From Paenibacillus sp. JNUCC-31 (GTDB taxonomy: Bacteria > Bacillota > Bacilli > Paenibacillales > Paenibacillaceae), in contig NZ_CP062165.1 of the NCBI RefSeq assembly GCF_014844075.1, forward strand, positions 3,968,001 through 4,032,000: a stretch of DNA of 64,000 nt, read 5' to 3'. The translations under genes were made by a program, and so were the position numbers. Below are positions 43,944 through 53,041 of the stretch, piece by piece. How positions within the stretch are numbered: position 1 is the first letter of the stretch; every line of letters starts with the position of its first letter. The notes beneath the pieces are model-generated. The model saw only the letters and a list, made by a program, of their open reading frames with translations, was not told the origin of the DNA and searched no databases.

Positions 43944-44157
43944 GGTGTTTCCTCCTTGGTTTAACAAAAATGAATGAACCACGGGTCAGTATACAATGAA
44001 TATACCCAGTTCTTTCGCAGTCTAATAAGGAGCCGCAAAAAAATTCACAGGATCGTTGTCTTCTATCCTGCGGTTTGCCGCTCTTTTATTCGCTGTGCTA
44101 CGTCTCAATGTACGCTAGCAAAAGCAGAAATATGTTCACTTTAAAGGAGGAAGAAAG

Positions 44158-45123
44158 TTGTTTACGAGAGAAACGATGGAGAAGCAACAAACGTGGTTTT
44201 ATGTCGTTGCCCTGTTCGTGGGAGCGGCGATTGGGCTGGGCACCCCTGAATGGGGATCAGCGCTGCATTATACGGTTTCACCCGTGCTTGCCATTTTGTT
44301 ATATAGCATGTTTGCACAGATTCCTTTTTTGCAGTTAAAAGAATCCTGGTCTAACCTGCGGTTTATTGGAGCTTTGCTGGTCGCAAATTTTATCGTTGTC
44401 CCTGTGATTGTGTGGTTGTTAACGTTGGTGTTTCCGCAACCTCCTGCCGTACTCATAGGCGTGTATCTCGTACTGCTGACTCCCTGTATTGATTATGTTA
44501 TTGTTTTTACACAGTTGGGTCGTGGCAATGAAAAGTTGATGCTTGCCGCAACACCCATCCTGTTTGTGATGCAAATGGTCCTATTGCCCGTTTATTTGTG
44601 GTTGTTGATAGGGAAGGAAGCGGCACAGGTCATGCAGGTGGGGCCTTTCGTGGAGGCTTTTCTGTTCCTGATCGTTATTCCGCTGCTGTTGGCTATTTTT
44701 ACGCAAATTGTGACCAAAGGCAAAGCTGGAGGGGAAAGGGTGATGAACGCAACCGCCTGGCTGCCTGTACCCCTGATGGCTTTGGCATTGATTGTCGTTG
44801 TCGCATCGCAGATCGGTAAGGTCTACCATGATTTTGCTGTGATTGTGGATGTTCTGCCCATCTATATTATTTTTCTGATGGTTATGCCCTTCATCTCACG
44901 AATCGTAGTGGCTCTATTCCGATTGGATACAGGCGCAGGCAGGGCCGTTATTTTCAGTGCAGGGACCCGAAATTCACTTGTCGTTCTGCCATTGGCACTT
45001 GCGCTGCCCCAAGAGTGGGCGACAATTGCCGCCGCTGTGATTGTAACCCAGACGATCGTGGAACTGGCGGGGGAGTTAATCTATATTCGAATTGTTCCTT
45101 CTGTCATACTGCGGGATCGCTGA
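44158..45123 (+). CDS. ACR3/bile-acid-symporter superfamily transporter (arsenic resistance protein-like)
   Basis: A 321-residue protein with about ten membrane segments. LLTPCIDYVIVFTQLGRGNEKLMLAATPILFVMQM carries the conserved ACR3-type TPC motif with Cys, and FSAGTRNSLVVLPLALALP matches the second broken-helix motif. ACR3 proteins export arsenite or antimonite; more distant members of the BART superfamily carry other anions. No arsR or arsC is adjacent, so the arsenic role is only family-based. TTG 44158 follows AGGAGG by 8 nt; ATG 44176 is an alternative. Confidence 0.85.
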   Translation: MFTRETMEKQQTWFYVVALFVGAAIGLGTPEWGSALHYTVSPVLAILLYSMFAQIPFLQLKESWSNLRFIGALLVANFIVVPVIVWLLTLVFPQPPAVLIGVYLVLLTPCIDYVIVFTQLGRGNEKLMLAATPILFVMQMVLLPVYLWLLIGKEAAQVMQVGPFVEAFLFLIVIPLLLAIFTQIVTKGKAGGERVMNATAWLPVPLMALALIVVVASQIGKVYHDFAVIVDVLPIYIIFLMVMPFISRIVVALFRLDTGAGRAVIFSAGTRNSLVVLPLALALPQEWATIAAAVIVTQTIVELAGELIYIRIVPSVILRDR

Positions 45124-45182
45124 TCCCTTAGAAAAGAAGATCCGGTTGTATCTATTAAGATAAATTCATTGGTGTAAAAAGG

Positions 45183-45230
45183 AAAAGGGGCTATCCCAGA
45201 GTCATAACATGACGGGATGCCCCTTTTACA
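45183..45230. terminator. Terminator after the ACR3-like gene
   Basis: AAAAGGGGCTATCCC (45183-45197) pairs with GGGATGCCCCTTTT (45214-45227); the A/T tails allow both directions. Confidence 0.8.
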
Positions 45231-45286
45231 ATTCAAGGAATAGAGCACGTTTTATTTAGCGAAATTTTCACAGTTCCGGAGACTCA

Positions 45287-46918
45287 TTAAGTATTCCCGT
45301 CAGATAATGTTTTGCGGTATTCCCCCGGTGTGATGCCCTCCATTTTTTTGAACACTTTACTGAAGTACTTCTCGTCCTGATAACCGACCATCTCCGAGAT
45401 TTTTGCAATTCGCAGTGAAGGGTTCTGTAACAGCAGCTTGGCGTTATTGATCCGCAGCTTGCCTAAATACTCCGACCAGTTCAACCCGAATTGCTGCTTG
45501 AATCTGCGTGAAATATATTCGCGACTCAGGTAGAACCGTGCAGCAATCTGCTGCAGGGACAGGTCCTCCTGATAATGGGCATCCATATAACGTGCAATCT
45601 CACTCATTGGGTCCGGAGTGGCGTGATGATGTGCAGTGAGTGCCTTACCGGCAGCGAGCAACCGCTGTTCCAGCAGGGAACGCAGCAAGGGTAGAGATAT
45701 CAGACCTTCGTGATCCCAAGGTAACTCGGCGAATGGAATGGACTGTTCCTCTAACGATTCCTCTTCTTCCTTCGGTGGTGCGCCTGCGGCATCGTCGAGC
45801 CAACGGTCGAGCATCCACTCCAATTCATCCACCCATTGCTGTATTTGCTCGGCGGTTACAACATCGAGCCGAGTGATGGGATCAATCCATTCTGCAACTG
45901 CATTGGACACACTGGAAGCACGTCCGCTCATGGATGCGAGCCGCAAAGATTCCTCAAAGGTGGATAACCTCAGCCCCTTGTTGCCAATGGAGGACTCCAG
46001 TGCATCGTGAATGCGCTGCTTCGTTTGCAAGGCGTTGCGTCGCCACAACCGCATACTTGCTTCCTGATAGGCTCCCGAGGTTCCTGAGGGATAAAGCTCA
46101 CAGCTGGATATACCAAAATGAAGACGGCGCTGTATAGTCTGTTCCAGTCCATCGTTCACTTTTTCGAGAATGGATTGAAGTGACGAGCATTGGCCCCAAT
46201 ATAGGATAACGATCTCATCCGGTCGATCAAGCTGGCGGAACACGACACCTTCGGCAGGTGGGGATAACATCTCCGCACAAATATTCAGGACGGAGAATAC
46301 AAGCAGGTCAGGCTGACTGCGGTATTTCGCCAAACATTGAGCATCGAGATGCGAAAGGCTGGTGACTGCCACACTGCAACTGTCGATCTGCTCGGGCAGA
46401 TTCAATTCATCCCGCAGCCGCTGGAATTGGGTATGGTTACTCCCGCGCCCAACGACCAGCTCCGTGAGCAGTCTATCATGGTAGTGAGGGCGCATCTGGT
46501 TAACTACCATGGATTGTCGTGTGGACTGCTTACGTACCGCATCCGCTTCTTTCCAGGCATCGACGGCTCTGAACAAGGATGAATTCAGTTCATCTGCTTC
46601 GACGGGTTTGAGCAGGTAGTCTGTACCTCCATAACGAATCGCATGTCTGACCAGTTCAAAATCATCATATCCGCTGATGACCAGTACCTTGCTATGCGGG
46701 GCATGAACGGATATCCATTCAAGCAGAGCCATGCCATCCTTGCCAGGCATTCGCATATCGCTGAGTACAATCTGCGGTTGATGGGCCGTAATGGCGGCGA
46801 CCGCCTCGTGACCATCTGCGGCCTCATACAAGGTATCAATTCCTGCCGCATCCCATTGGCCAAGTAGCCGTATCGCATCGCGGACGTGTTTTTCATCGTC
46901 GACAATCAAGGCTTTCAT
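45287..46918 (-). CDS. Response regulator with AraC-type output domain (YesN-like)
   Basis: A 543-residue regulator. The receiver (1-120) has DDEKHVRDAI, the phospho-acceptor Asp in IVLSDMRMPGKDG, SGYDDFE and YLLKPVEADEL (Lys). A long middle linker follows, then the C-terminal AraC double helix-turn-helix (DLSLQQIAARFYLSREYISRRF and KISEMVGYQDEKYFSKVFKK). Phosphorylation by the adjacent kinase should activate transport genes for a sugar or glycan. ATG 46918 is 8 nt from GGGAGAG, right behind the kinase stop codon (TGA 46924-46926). Confidence 0.94.
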   Translation of the reverse strand: MKALIVDDEKHVRDAIRLLGQWDAAGIDTLYEAADGHEAVAAITAHQPQIVLSDMRMPGKDGMALLEWISVHAPHSKVLVISGYDDFELVRHAIRYGGTDYLLKPVEADELNSSLFRAVDAWKEADAVRKQSTRQSMVVNQMRPHYHDRLLTELVVGRGSNHTQFQRLRDELNLPEQIDSCSVAVTSLSHLDAQCLAKYRSQPDLLVFSVLNICAEMLSPPAEGVVFRQLDRPDEIVILYWGQCSSLQSILEKVNDGLEQTIQRRLHFGISSCELYPSGTSGAYQEASMRLWRRNALQTKQRIHDALESSIGNKGLRLSTFEESLRLASMSGRASSVSNAVAEWIDPITRLDVVTAEQIQQWVDELEWMLDRWLDDAAGAPPKEEEESLEEQSIPFAELPWDHEGLISLPLLRSLLEQRLLAAGKALTAHHHATPDPMSEIARYMDAHYQEDLSLQQIAARFYLSREYISRRFKQQFGLNWSEYLGKLRINNAKLLLQNPSLRIAKISEMVGYQDEKYFSKVFKKMEGITPGEYRKTLSDGNT

Positions 46919-46923
46919 GTTGT

Positions 46924-48750
46924 TCACTCTCCCGCGTATAGTTTGACTATAATCTCCACGCCATTTGGTTTCAGATTGCCAATCGTAAGAAGCGCATTGT
47001 ATCCGGGCGGGGAATTCAGTTGGAGCCGGCGCATCACGTTACGCAGTCCAATCGACTCGCTTTCTTCTGTATTTTGAGTAGGGCCGGAAGAGATGGACGC
47101 TTCACGCAACCAACGCTGAATTTCGGACAACTTGTCTTCCGGGATGGACGGCCCGTTATTTTTCAGATGAATTTCAATCCAATCGTCAGGCGTCCTGCGG
47201 CTGGTGATCTGTATCCTCCCTTTACCGGGCTGGATGTCCGCTCCATGTTTGAAATAATTCTCAATCAAAGGCTGCAAAGTCATCCTCGGCATTTCAGCGC
47301 GCAGGGTATCTCCGGCAAAATCCAGCTCAACCTCCAGGCGGTCACCGAACCGCTCTTTTTGCAGTTCCAGATAAAGCCGTGCATGCTCGGCTTCTTCATG
47401 CAACGTGACCTGAGTCTGGTCACGCATGCTGTAGCGCAGCATTTTGGATAAGGAAGAGAGCAGCACATACACCCGCTGTCCTTGTTGTTGCAGCGCCAGT
47501 GTACCAATGGATTGCAATGTATTGTACAGAAAATGGGGATGAATCTGGGCTTGCAGTGCTTTAAGCTGATTGGTTTTATTGGCAATTTCCAACCGATATT
47601 CCCGCAAAATCAAATTGTTCACCGTATCCATCATATCTCGGAAGTGGCGGGCGAGCACACCGATCTCATCTCGACTCGTTAACCGGATATCCACATGAAG
47701 ACGTCCTGCCTGAATCTGGTTCATATAACGCATTAATTGCTTGAGCGGTCCGGTGATCCGAATGGAGATGAACAGGGTTGCCACAATGACCAATAACAAG
47801 GCAGCAATGGCGATCATGGCGTTATTCCACGTTAATGTGGTGGCACTGGCGTACAGCGTTTCATTCGGAATCTGCTTGATAATGGTCCAGTTGGCAAATT
47901 GGCTGCCTAATTGCTGGTACACATACATCGAATGATCTTGTTCAAAATGTCCCGACGCGGTCTGGGCTGACCCTGTAGCAGTACGCGCTGAATTCAGCTG
48001 AGTCGCCGCTTCCTGCCGTAATGCATTCGTTCCACTAACTTCCGATTTTCCTTCGTATATCATCTGGTTCTGATTGTCGATGACATAGATCTGTTCCTTT
48101 ACCGGATCATACAGTCTGCTGCAAATTTCGGCAATTGTATCCATATTCAAATCAATGGCAAGCACGCCCAATCGTTCAGTCGAAGGTACATCCTTGATCA
48201 CACGGTGAAGGGTGATTACGGTTCTTGGAGGATCGTCCGCTGACGCCGCCTTGAAGCCGTAGGAATGACTAAGGTGCGCCGATTCGATCCAGATATCGGG
48301 GCTGTTGCCGGCGGCTATTCCATGTAGCGAGTCGGAATAGGCCTTTTTTCGTTCTTCCCGCTTCGGGAAAGGATTCGCAATCAATGTCGATTGATTGGCA
48401 ACAAAAGAGTGCAAATACAGCTGGAAAACATCCGGTACAGCCGCGCGGATCGTCTGCAAAGTGGTGTATACCTCGGCAACTGCGCGATAGTCACCTGGGA
48501 TTTTCGACAGATTCCGCAAAAAATTCGGATCGTTGTACACAGCAAGCGAAGCCCTTGCCACGTTATCCACGTAATTGTTGAGATTCGTGGACGCCTGAAA
48601 GATCAGGCGTTTGTTCTCTTCGACAGCCTGCTCACGCAGAGCGGTCTTGGTCTGGATAAACGTCATGCTGATGGAGGCCAGCAGCGGAATCGTCGTGGCA
48701 ATGAGCATAAAAGCGATGAGCTTGGTGCGAATACTGTAGTATTTTGACAT
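46924..48750 (-). CDS. Sensor histidine kinase (YesM-like)
   Basis: A 608-residue membrane kinase: first membrane segment (LIAFMLIATTIPLLASISMTF), an extracytoplasmic Cache-type sensor (about 40-290), second membrane segment (NAMIAIAALLLVIVATLFISI), HAMP, then the His_kinase domain with phospho-His in LQAQIHPHFLYNTLQSIG and HATPase_c (MTLQPLIENYFKHGAD, EIHLKNNGPSIP). This is the LytS/YesM class linked to carbohydrate uptake in Paenibacillus. ATG 48750 follows AAGGGG. Divergent from the ABC permease genes. Confidence 0.94.
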   Translation of the reverse strand: MSKYYSIRTKLIAFMLIATTIPLLASISMTFIQTKTALREQAVEENKRLIFQASTNLNNYVDNVARASLAVYNDPNFLRNLSKIPGDYRAVAEVYTTLQTIRAAVPDVFQLYLHSFVANQSTLIANPFPKREERKKAYSDSLHGIAAGNSPDIWIESAHLSHSYGFKAASADDPPRTVITLHRVIKDVPSTERLGVLAIDLNMDTIAEICSRLYDPVKEQIYVIDNQNQMIYEGKSEVSGTNALRQEAATQLNSARTATGSAQTASGHFEQDHSMYVYQQLGSQFANWTIIKQIPNETLYASATTLTWNNAMIAIAALLLVIVATLFISIRITGPLKQLMRYMNQIQAGRLHVDIRLTSRDEIGVLARHFRDMMDTVNNLILREYRLEIANKTNQLKALQAQIHPHFLYNTLQSIGTLALQQQGQRVYVLLSSLSKMLRYSMRDQTQVTLHEEAEHARLYLELQKERFGDRLEVELDFAGDTLRAEMPRMTLQPLIENYFKHGADIQPGKGRIQITSRRTPDDWIEIHLKNNGPSIPEDKLSEIQRWLREASISSGPTQNTEESESIGLRNVMRRLQLNSPPGYNALLTIGNLKPNGVEIIVKLYAGE

Positions 48751-48892
48751 CGGACACCCCTTCTGGTTGCAGGATAATAGAGGACAATATTTTACACCCA
48801 ACTGTTCACCAGGGTCGGTGTTTCCCTGCCCGAGATTGGGGTTTAATAGAACAAGAGACCAATTTCATCCATCAATAGAAGGGGAGAACGAT

Positions 48893-49774
48893 ATGAAGCA
48901 TCGCAAGTCTTCACAGCTGTTGCAGCAGCTTGTGTTCGTAGGTCCCTCCATCGTCTTTTTTATTCTCATTATCGTGGTCCCTTTCCTGCTTGGTATGGTG
49001 TATTCTTTTACCGACTGGAACGGGGTGTCAGCTAACATTCATTGGGTGGGATTCGATAATTTCAAACAAATTTTTGCGAATGATCCCAAGTTTGTATCTG
49101 CGTTTTGGTTTACGGTGCGCTTCACCTTGGTTGGTGTAATCTTGACCAATGTTATCGGTTTTTTCCTGGCGTATTTCCTGACCAAACCGCTCAAGACGAG
49201 AAACATTCTGCGTACGATCTTTTTTATGCCTAACGTGATCGGCGGGCTGTTGCTCGGCTTTATCTGGCAGTTCATATTTGTGAAAGGGTTTTCAGCTGTA
49301 GGCGATGTAACGGGCTGGTCCTTCTTCAACCTCCCATGGCTGGGAGATGAACCGACCGCCTTCTGGGGGATCGTCATTGTATTTGTCTGGCAGACCGCAG
49401 GGTATCTGATGGTCATCTACATCTCTTCCTTGACCAACGTCTCGCCTGATCTGCTGGAAGCTGCCGAAATTGATGGTGCCAGCCGCTGGCAGGTACTGCG
49501 CAGCATTATTTTCCCGCTCATTATGCCGGGAGTTACGATCTGTCTGTTCCTGGCGATTTCCTGGTCGTTCAAAATGTTCGATCTCAATCTGTCCCTGACC
49601 AAAGGCGGACCGTTTGGATCAACAGAGTCGGTAGCTCTGAATATTTACAACGAAGCTTTTGTGAATAATCGGTACGGCATCGGTACAGCCAAAGCACTTG
49701 TGTTCTTCGTAATCGTTGCCATTATCACGATGATTCAGGTACGTGTGACGAAGAGCAAGGAGGTGGAGGCATAG
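48893..49774 (+). CDS. Carbohydrate ABC transporter permease (CUT1, MalF/LacF type)
   Basis: A 293-residue permease with six membrane segments; the first is LVFVGPSIVFFILIIVVPFLLGMVYSFTDW. The EAA loop is LLEAAEIDGASRWQVLRSIIFP. It forms the channel with the next gene product for import of a mono- or oligosaccharide. ATG 48893 has GGGGAG 7 nt upstream; the upstream in-frame codons lie in the promoter region shared with the divergent kinase gene. No ATPase gene is present, as usual for CUT1 systems served by a shared MsmX-type ATPase. Confidence 0.94.
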   Translation: MKHRKSSQLLQQLVFVGPSIVFFILIIVVPFLLGMVYSFTDWNGVSANIHWVGFDNFKQIFANDPKFVSAFWFTVRFTLVGVILTNVIGFFLAYFLTKPLKTRNILRTIFFMPNVIGGLLLGFIWQFIFVKGFSAVGDVTGWSFFNLPWLGDEPTAFWGIVIVFVWQTAGYLMVIYISSLTNVSPDLLEAAEIDGASRWQVLRSIIFPLIMPGVTICLFLAISWSFKMFDLNLSLTKGGPFGSTESVALNIYNEAFVNNRYGIGTAKALVFFVIVAIITMIQVRVTKSKEVEA

Positions 49775-50611
49775 ATGGAAACGTCGAAAAATTATCGCTT
49801 CAGTACCATTGTAACCGAAATTATTATGGTGCTCATTGGATTATTGTTCCTGGTACCGTTCTACTTCCTGTTTGTCAATTCGGTCAAAACGTTCGGTGAC
49901 TTGCTCACCAATTCAGCTGCTTGGCCGGAAGCATTCCAATGGGGCAACTATGCGAACGCCTGGGAGAAAATCAAATTCCCATCAGCGTTGATGAACTCGC
50001 TCATTGTCACAGTGGTCAGCAATCTGCTGCTTGTACTAATCAGCTCCATGGCCGCCTATCGAATGGTTCGCAGCGATACCCGCTTCAACCGGATTCTGTT
50101 CGGCATGTTCATTGCTGCCATGGTGATTCCGTTTCAGTCTATCATGATTCCACTCGTTACTGTAACCAGTAATCTTGGACTGATCGACAGTCTGTTCGGA
50201 CTTATCATCTGTTATCTCGGTTTCGGGGCACCGATGTCCATCTTCCTGTTCCACGGATTTGTCAAATCGGTTCCGCTCGAAATTGAAGAAGCAGCGCGGG
50301 TGGATGGAAGCTCTGCCTACGGCGTGTTCTTCCGGATTGTATTCCCGCTCATGAAGCCGATGTATGTTACGGTCATCATCCTGAATACACTCTGGATCTG
50401 GAATGACTATCTACTGCCATCCCTGATTCTGCAAAGCTCCAATTTGCGTACAATTCCGATTGCGACCTTTGCGCTTTTTGGACAATATACGAAGCAATGG
50501 GATTTAGCCCTGCCTGCACTGGTGCTTGGCATCATGCCAATTATCATTTTCTTCCTGCTGATGCAGAAATACATCATTCAGGGGATTACCGCTGGATCAG
50601 TTAAAGGGTAG
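49775..50611 (+). CDS. Carbohydrate ABC transporter permease (CUT1, MalG/LacG type)
   Basis: A 278-residue permease starting at the base after the previous stop codon, with AGGTGGAGG upstream. Six membrane segments; EAA loop VPLEIEEAARVDGSSAYGVFFRIVFP; the ending QKYIIQGITAGSVKG is typical of MalG-type subunits. Partner of the preceding permease. Its stop codon is followed at once by a palindromic repeat element that separates it from the solute-binding protein gene. Confidence 0.94.
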   Translation: METSKNYRFSTIVTEIIMVLIGLLFLVPFYFLFVNSVKTFGDLLTNSAAWPEAFQWGNYANAWEKIKFPSALMNSLIVTVVSNLLLVLISSMAAYRMVRSDTRFNRILFGMFIAAMVIPFQSIMIPLVTVTSNLGLIDSLFGLIICYLGFGAPMSIFLFHGFVKSVPLEIEEAARVDGSSAYGVFFRIVFPLMKPMYVTVIILNTLWIWNDYLLPSLILQSSNLRTIPIATFALFGQYTKQWDLALPALVLGIMPIIIFFLLMQKYIIQGITAGSVKG

Positions 50612-50802
50612 TGCGAGGGGATGTGCCGCTCCGGGATCATGTGGGGGAGTGCGAGGGCGGTCCGCTCCGGGATCATGTGCGATTTCGGTCGCTGTTGCTC
50701 CTCGGTGGCCTGAATGAGTTAAGGCAAAGAAGCCACCGAGTATCAAAGGCGAGCGCTCCGCTCCTCCAGCGCATCATGATCCCTCCGCTCCGACCTCGCA
50801 CG
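50611..50802. repeat. Palindromic repeat element A after the MalG-type permease gene
   Basis: About 190 bp. GTGCGAGGGG...CCGCTCCGGGATCATGTG occurs twice in tandem (50611-50643 and 50649-50679) and once inverted (50772-50802, reading CATGATCCCTCCGCTCC then GACCTCGCAC). The inner part holds CTCGGTGGC / GCCACCGAG (about 50709-50740). No coding potential. The layout is that of a miniature inverted-repeat or REP-like element. Confidence 0.65.
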
Positions 50803-50938
50803 GAGGTATGCAAATGGAGTCATGCCCGCATAGCATGGGCTTGACTCCAGAAGGGAAAATGACCAAGGGCGATGCGATGAAAGTATGCATAGTCTGGGCA
50901 CTTCTCTGGGGAGGAATGATATATTCTCGGGTCAAAGT

Positions 50939-51136
50939 TCTAACGAACCCACCGCATCTTATGAGGTGAATAATCAAGGGATTCAAAGTTTAACGAACCT
51001 CAGTAACGTTATTTAGGCACAAACAAGCGTCCGAGCTTAAAATTCGCACAAATCAACGAAATAACGTCTCTATGATTCGTTAAATTACTAATCTGGGCAA
51101 ATAATAGCGAATAGCATGCGCTTGGTTCGTTAGAAT
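50939..51136. repeat. Palindromic repeat element B before the solute-binding protein gene
   Basis: Nested inverted repeats over 198 bp: outermost TTCTAACGAACC (50939-50950) / GGTTCGTTAGAA (51125-51136), perfect over 12 bp; next TTTAACGAA / TTCGTTAAA; then AACGTTATTT / AAATAACGTC. The whole is a long imperfect palindrome without an ORF, consistent with a MITE-like element. From memory similar sequences occur in other Paenibacillus genomes; not checked. Confidence 0.62.
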
Positions 51137-51335
51137 GGAAGAACGATAGAAAGGGGTGTAACTCGTCATACACATGGCTTATGAGCCTTTCCCTCGGGGA
51201 AAGAATAGAGCAAAAACGAGTTGCAAGAGCGAAAGCTGCGGGGCGGTTGTGAATTAATCACCGCTTGTTCCCGGTGGCCAGAATTAAAAAGCAAGGAAGC
51301 TGTTATACTGAAACTACTATAGGGAGAGTGTATGT

Positions 51336-52634
51336 ATGAAAAGAATGACCAAGTTGACGTTGCTTATGCTAATTGCTTTTTCCGTAATGCTTGCGGGTTG
51401 TGGCAACGGAGATAAGAGTGGAAGTCCTGTTAACACAGACGCCCAAGGTGGCGGCGAGGCAGCAGCAGGGGACAAAACCATTAAAATCTTTCAATATAAA
51501 GTCGAAATTGCGGAAGCGCTTAACCGTCTTAAAGCGGAATACGAGAAATCCCATCCAGGCATCAAGCTGGACATTCAGACTGTGGGTGGCGGCAGTGACT
51601 ACGGCGCTGCATTGAAAGCCAAGTTCGCGGCTGGCGAGCAACCGGATATTTTCAACGTTGGCGGTTATCGTGAACTGGACACATGGCTCGAATACCTGGA
51701 AGATCTGTCAGGTGAAGCATGGGTTAAAGATGTGCTTGATGTAGCCAAAGAGCCAATGACCAAAGACGGCAAACTGTATGGACAGCCGCTGGCACTGGAA
51801 GGTTATGGTTTCATTTATAACAAAGACCTCTTCCAAAAAGCAGGCATCACCGAAATTCCAACCACACTGGAACAATTGGATCAGGCTGCACAGAAGCTAC
51901 AAGCCGCAGGAATTACCCCGTTCTCCAATGGATATCAGGAATGGTGGGTACTCGGCAATCATAACGTAAACGTGGCATTTGCGAATCAGGCTGATCCGGT
52001 GAAATTTATCCAGAGTCTTAACGAAGGTACGGAGAAAATCCCTGGTAACCAAGTGTTCACGGACTGGATGAATCTGCTCGATCTGACGCTGAAATACAGT
52101 AACAAAAACCCGCTCACAACCGACTACAACACACAGGTAACCCTGTTTGCAAGCGGGGAAGCAGCGATGATGCAGCAAGGGAACTGGACGCAGGTACAAA
52201 TTGATGGCATCGATCCTAATCTGAATCTCGGCATTCTGCCGATGCCAATTACGAATGAACCGAATGACAAACTGTTTGTTGGTGTACCGAATTACTGGGT
52301 TGTGAACAAGAACTCGCAAGTAAAAGCGGAAGCAAAAGAGTTTTTGGAATGGCTCGTGACATCGGATATCGGTAAACAATACATGACCAAAGAATTCAAG
52401 TTTATCCCGGCATTCAGTTCCATTCAGGCATCTGAAGAGGATCTGGGTGACCTCGCAACCGACATCATGAAGTACAGCCAGGAGAACAAAACGTTAAGCT
52501 GGAACTTCAACCGTTTCCCTGAAGGTGTTCCACAAGAATTCGGCAGCACCATTCAGGCATATGTGGCAGGCAAATCGGACAAAAAAGCGCTGCTTGACGC
52601 CTTGCAGCAAAACTGGGATAGTCTGAAAAAGTAA
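51336..52634 (+). CDS. Carbohydrate ABC transporter substrate-binding lipoprotein
   Basis: A 432-residue lipoprotein: signal peptide with lipobox MLAGC (Cys 22), then the family-1 sugar-binding fold with IKIFQYKVEIAEALNRLKAEYEKSHPGIKLDI, GGYRELDTWLEYLEDLSGEAW, YGQPLALEGYGFIYNKDLFQKAGI and GNWTQVQIDG. It captures the sugar for the two permeases encoded 725 bp upstream. The ligand cannot be read. The intervening repeats mean it probably has its own promoter or depends on read-through. Confidence 0.94.
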   Translation: MKRMTKLTLLMLIAFSVMLAGCGNGDKSGSPVNTDAQGGGEAAAGDKTIKIFQYKVEIAEALNRLKAEYEKSHPGIKLDIQTVGGGSDYGAALKAKFAAGEQPDIFNVGGYRELDTWLEYLEDLSGEAWVKDVLDVAKEPMTKDGKLYGQPLALEGYGFIYNKDLFQKAGITEIPTTLEQLDQAAQKLQAAGITPFSNGYQEWWVLGNHNVNVAFANQADPVKFIQSLNEGTEKIPGNQVFTDWMNLLDLTLKYSNKNPLTTDYNTQVTLFASGEAAMMQQGNWTQVQIDGIDPNLNLGILPMPITNEPNDKLFVGVPNYWVVNKNSQVKAEAKEFLEWLVTSDIGKQYMTKEFKFIPAFSSIQASEEDLGDLATDIMKYSQENKTLSWNFNRFPEGVPQEFGSTIQAYVAGKSDKKALLDALQQNWDSLKK

Positions 52635-52690
52635 CCAACTCGGATTAACCATATGCAGAAGTAAAATAGTGCCGTCTCAACCTTGAATGG

Positions 52691-52959
52691 TTATCCACAT
52701 ACTAGTATCCACAGGCTATGGGAGCCATTCGCATGTGATTTGGATGAACAGCCAACTCCAATAGGTCAACCAGAATTGTTCTGGTTGGCCTATTTTTTAG
52801 TTGGAGGACTTTCTGCTATCGCAGATCGGAAGAATATTTGCGATACGGCTCCTGAAATGTGGATAACTCCATCATATGTAGAGGTTCAATGACATTTTTA
52901 ACACAGGGATAATACTATATGTGGATATCTTGTGTGTACAACCTTCTAAATGTGGACAA
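52691..52959. other. Cluster of DnaA-box-like sequences, intergenic
   Basis: Two exact DnaA boxes TTATCCACA (52691-52699, plus; 52858-52866, minus) and three single-mismatch copies: GTATCCACA (52705-52713), ATATCCACA (52920-52928, minus) and TTGTCCACA (52951-52959, minus), within 270 bp and between genes. DnaA-box clusters away from oriC modulate initiation in Bacillus; a similar role here is inference. Confidence 0.55.
52760..52798 (+). terminator. Rho-independent terminator of the sugar transport unit
   Basis: AATAGGTCAACCAGAA (52760-52775) pairs with TTCTGGTTGGCCTATT (52779-52794), followed by a T-run. Confidence 0.9.
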
Positions 52960-53005
52960 GTATGACTAATTTCGGGCAAAGAGCATCTTTTGTTAACGGA
53001 AAAAC

Positions 53006-53041
53006 TTGTATTTGTTTAATTAGTACTGTATAGTTCTAAAT
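53006..53041 (+). promoter_or_regulatory. tetR promoter with operator; predicted leaderless transcript
   Basis: TTGTAT (53006-53011), 17 bp, TATAGT (53029-53034). The start point is predicted at 53041-53042, the A of the start codon, and no ribosome site precedes the ATG. The operator TAGTACTGTATAGTTCTA (53021-53038) covers the -10 box. Confidence 0.65.

Noticed and set aside
50611..51136. CRISPR array
   Set aside because: The repeats are few, partly inverted and not regularly spaced by unique spacers, and no cas gene is present.
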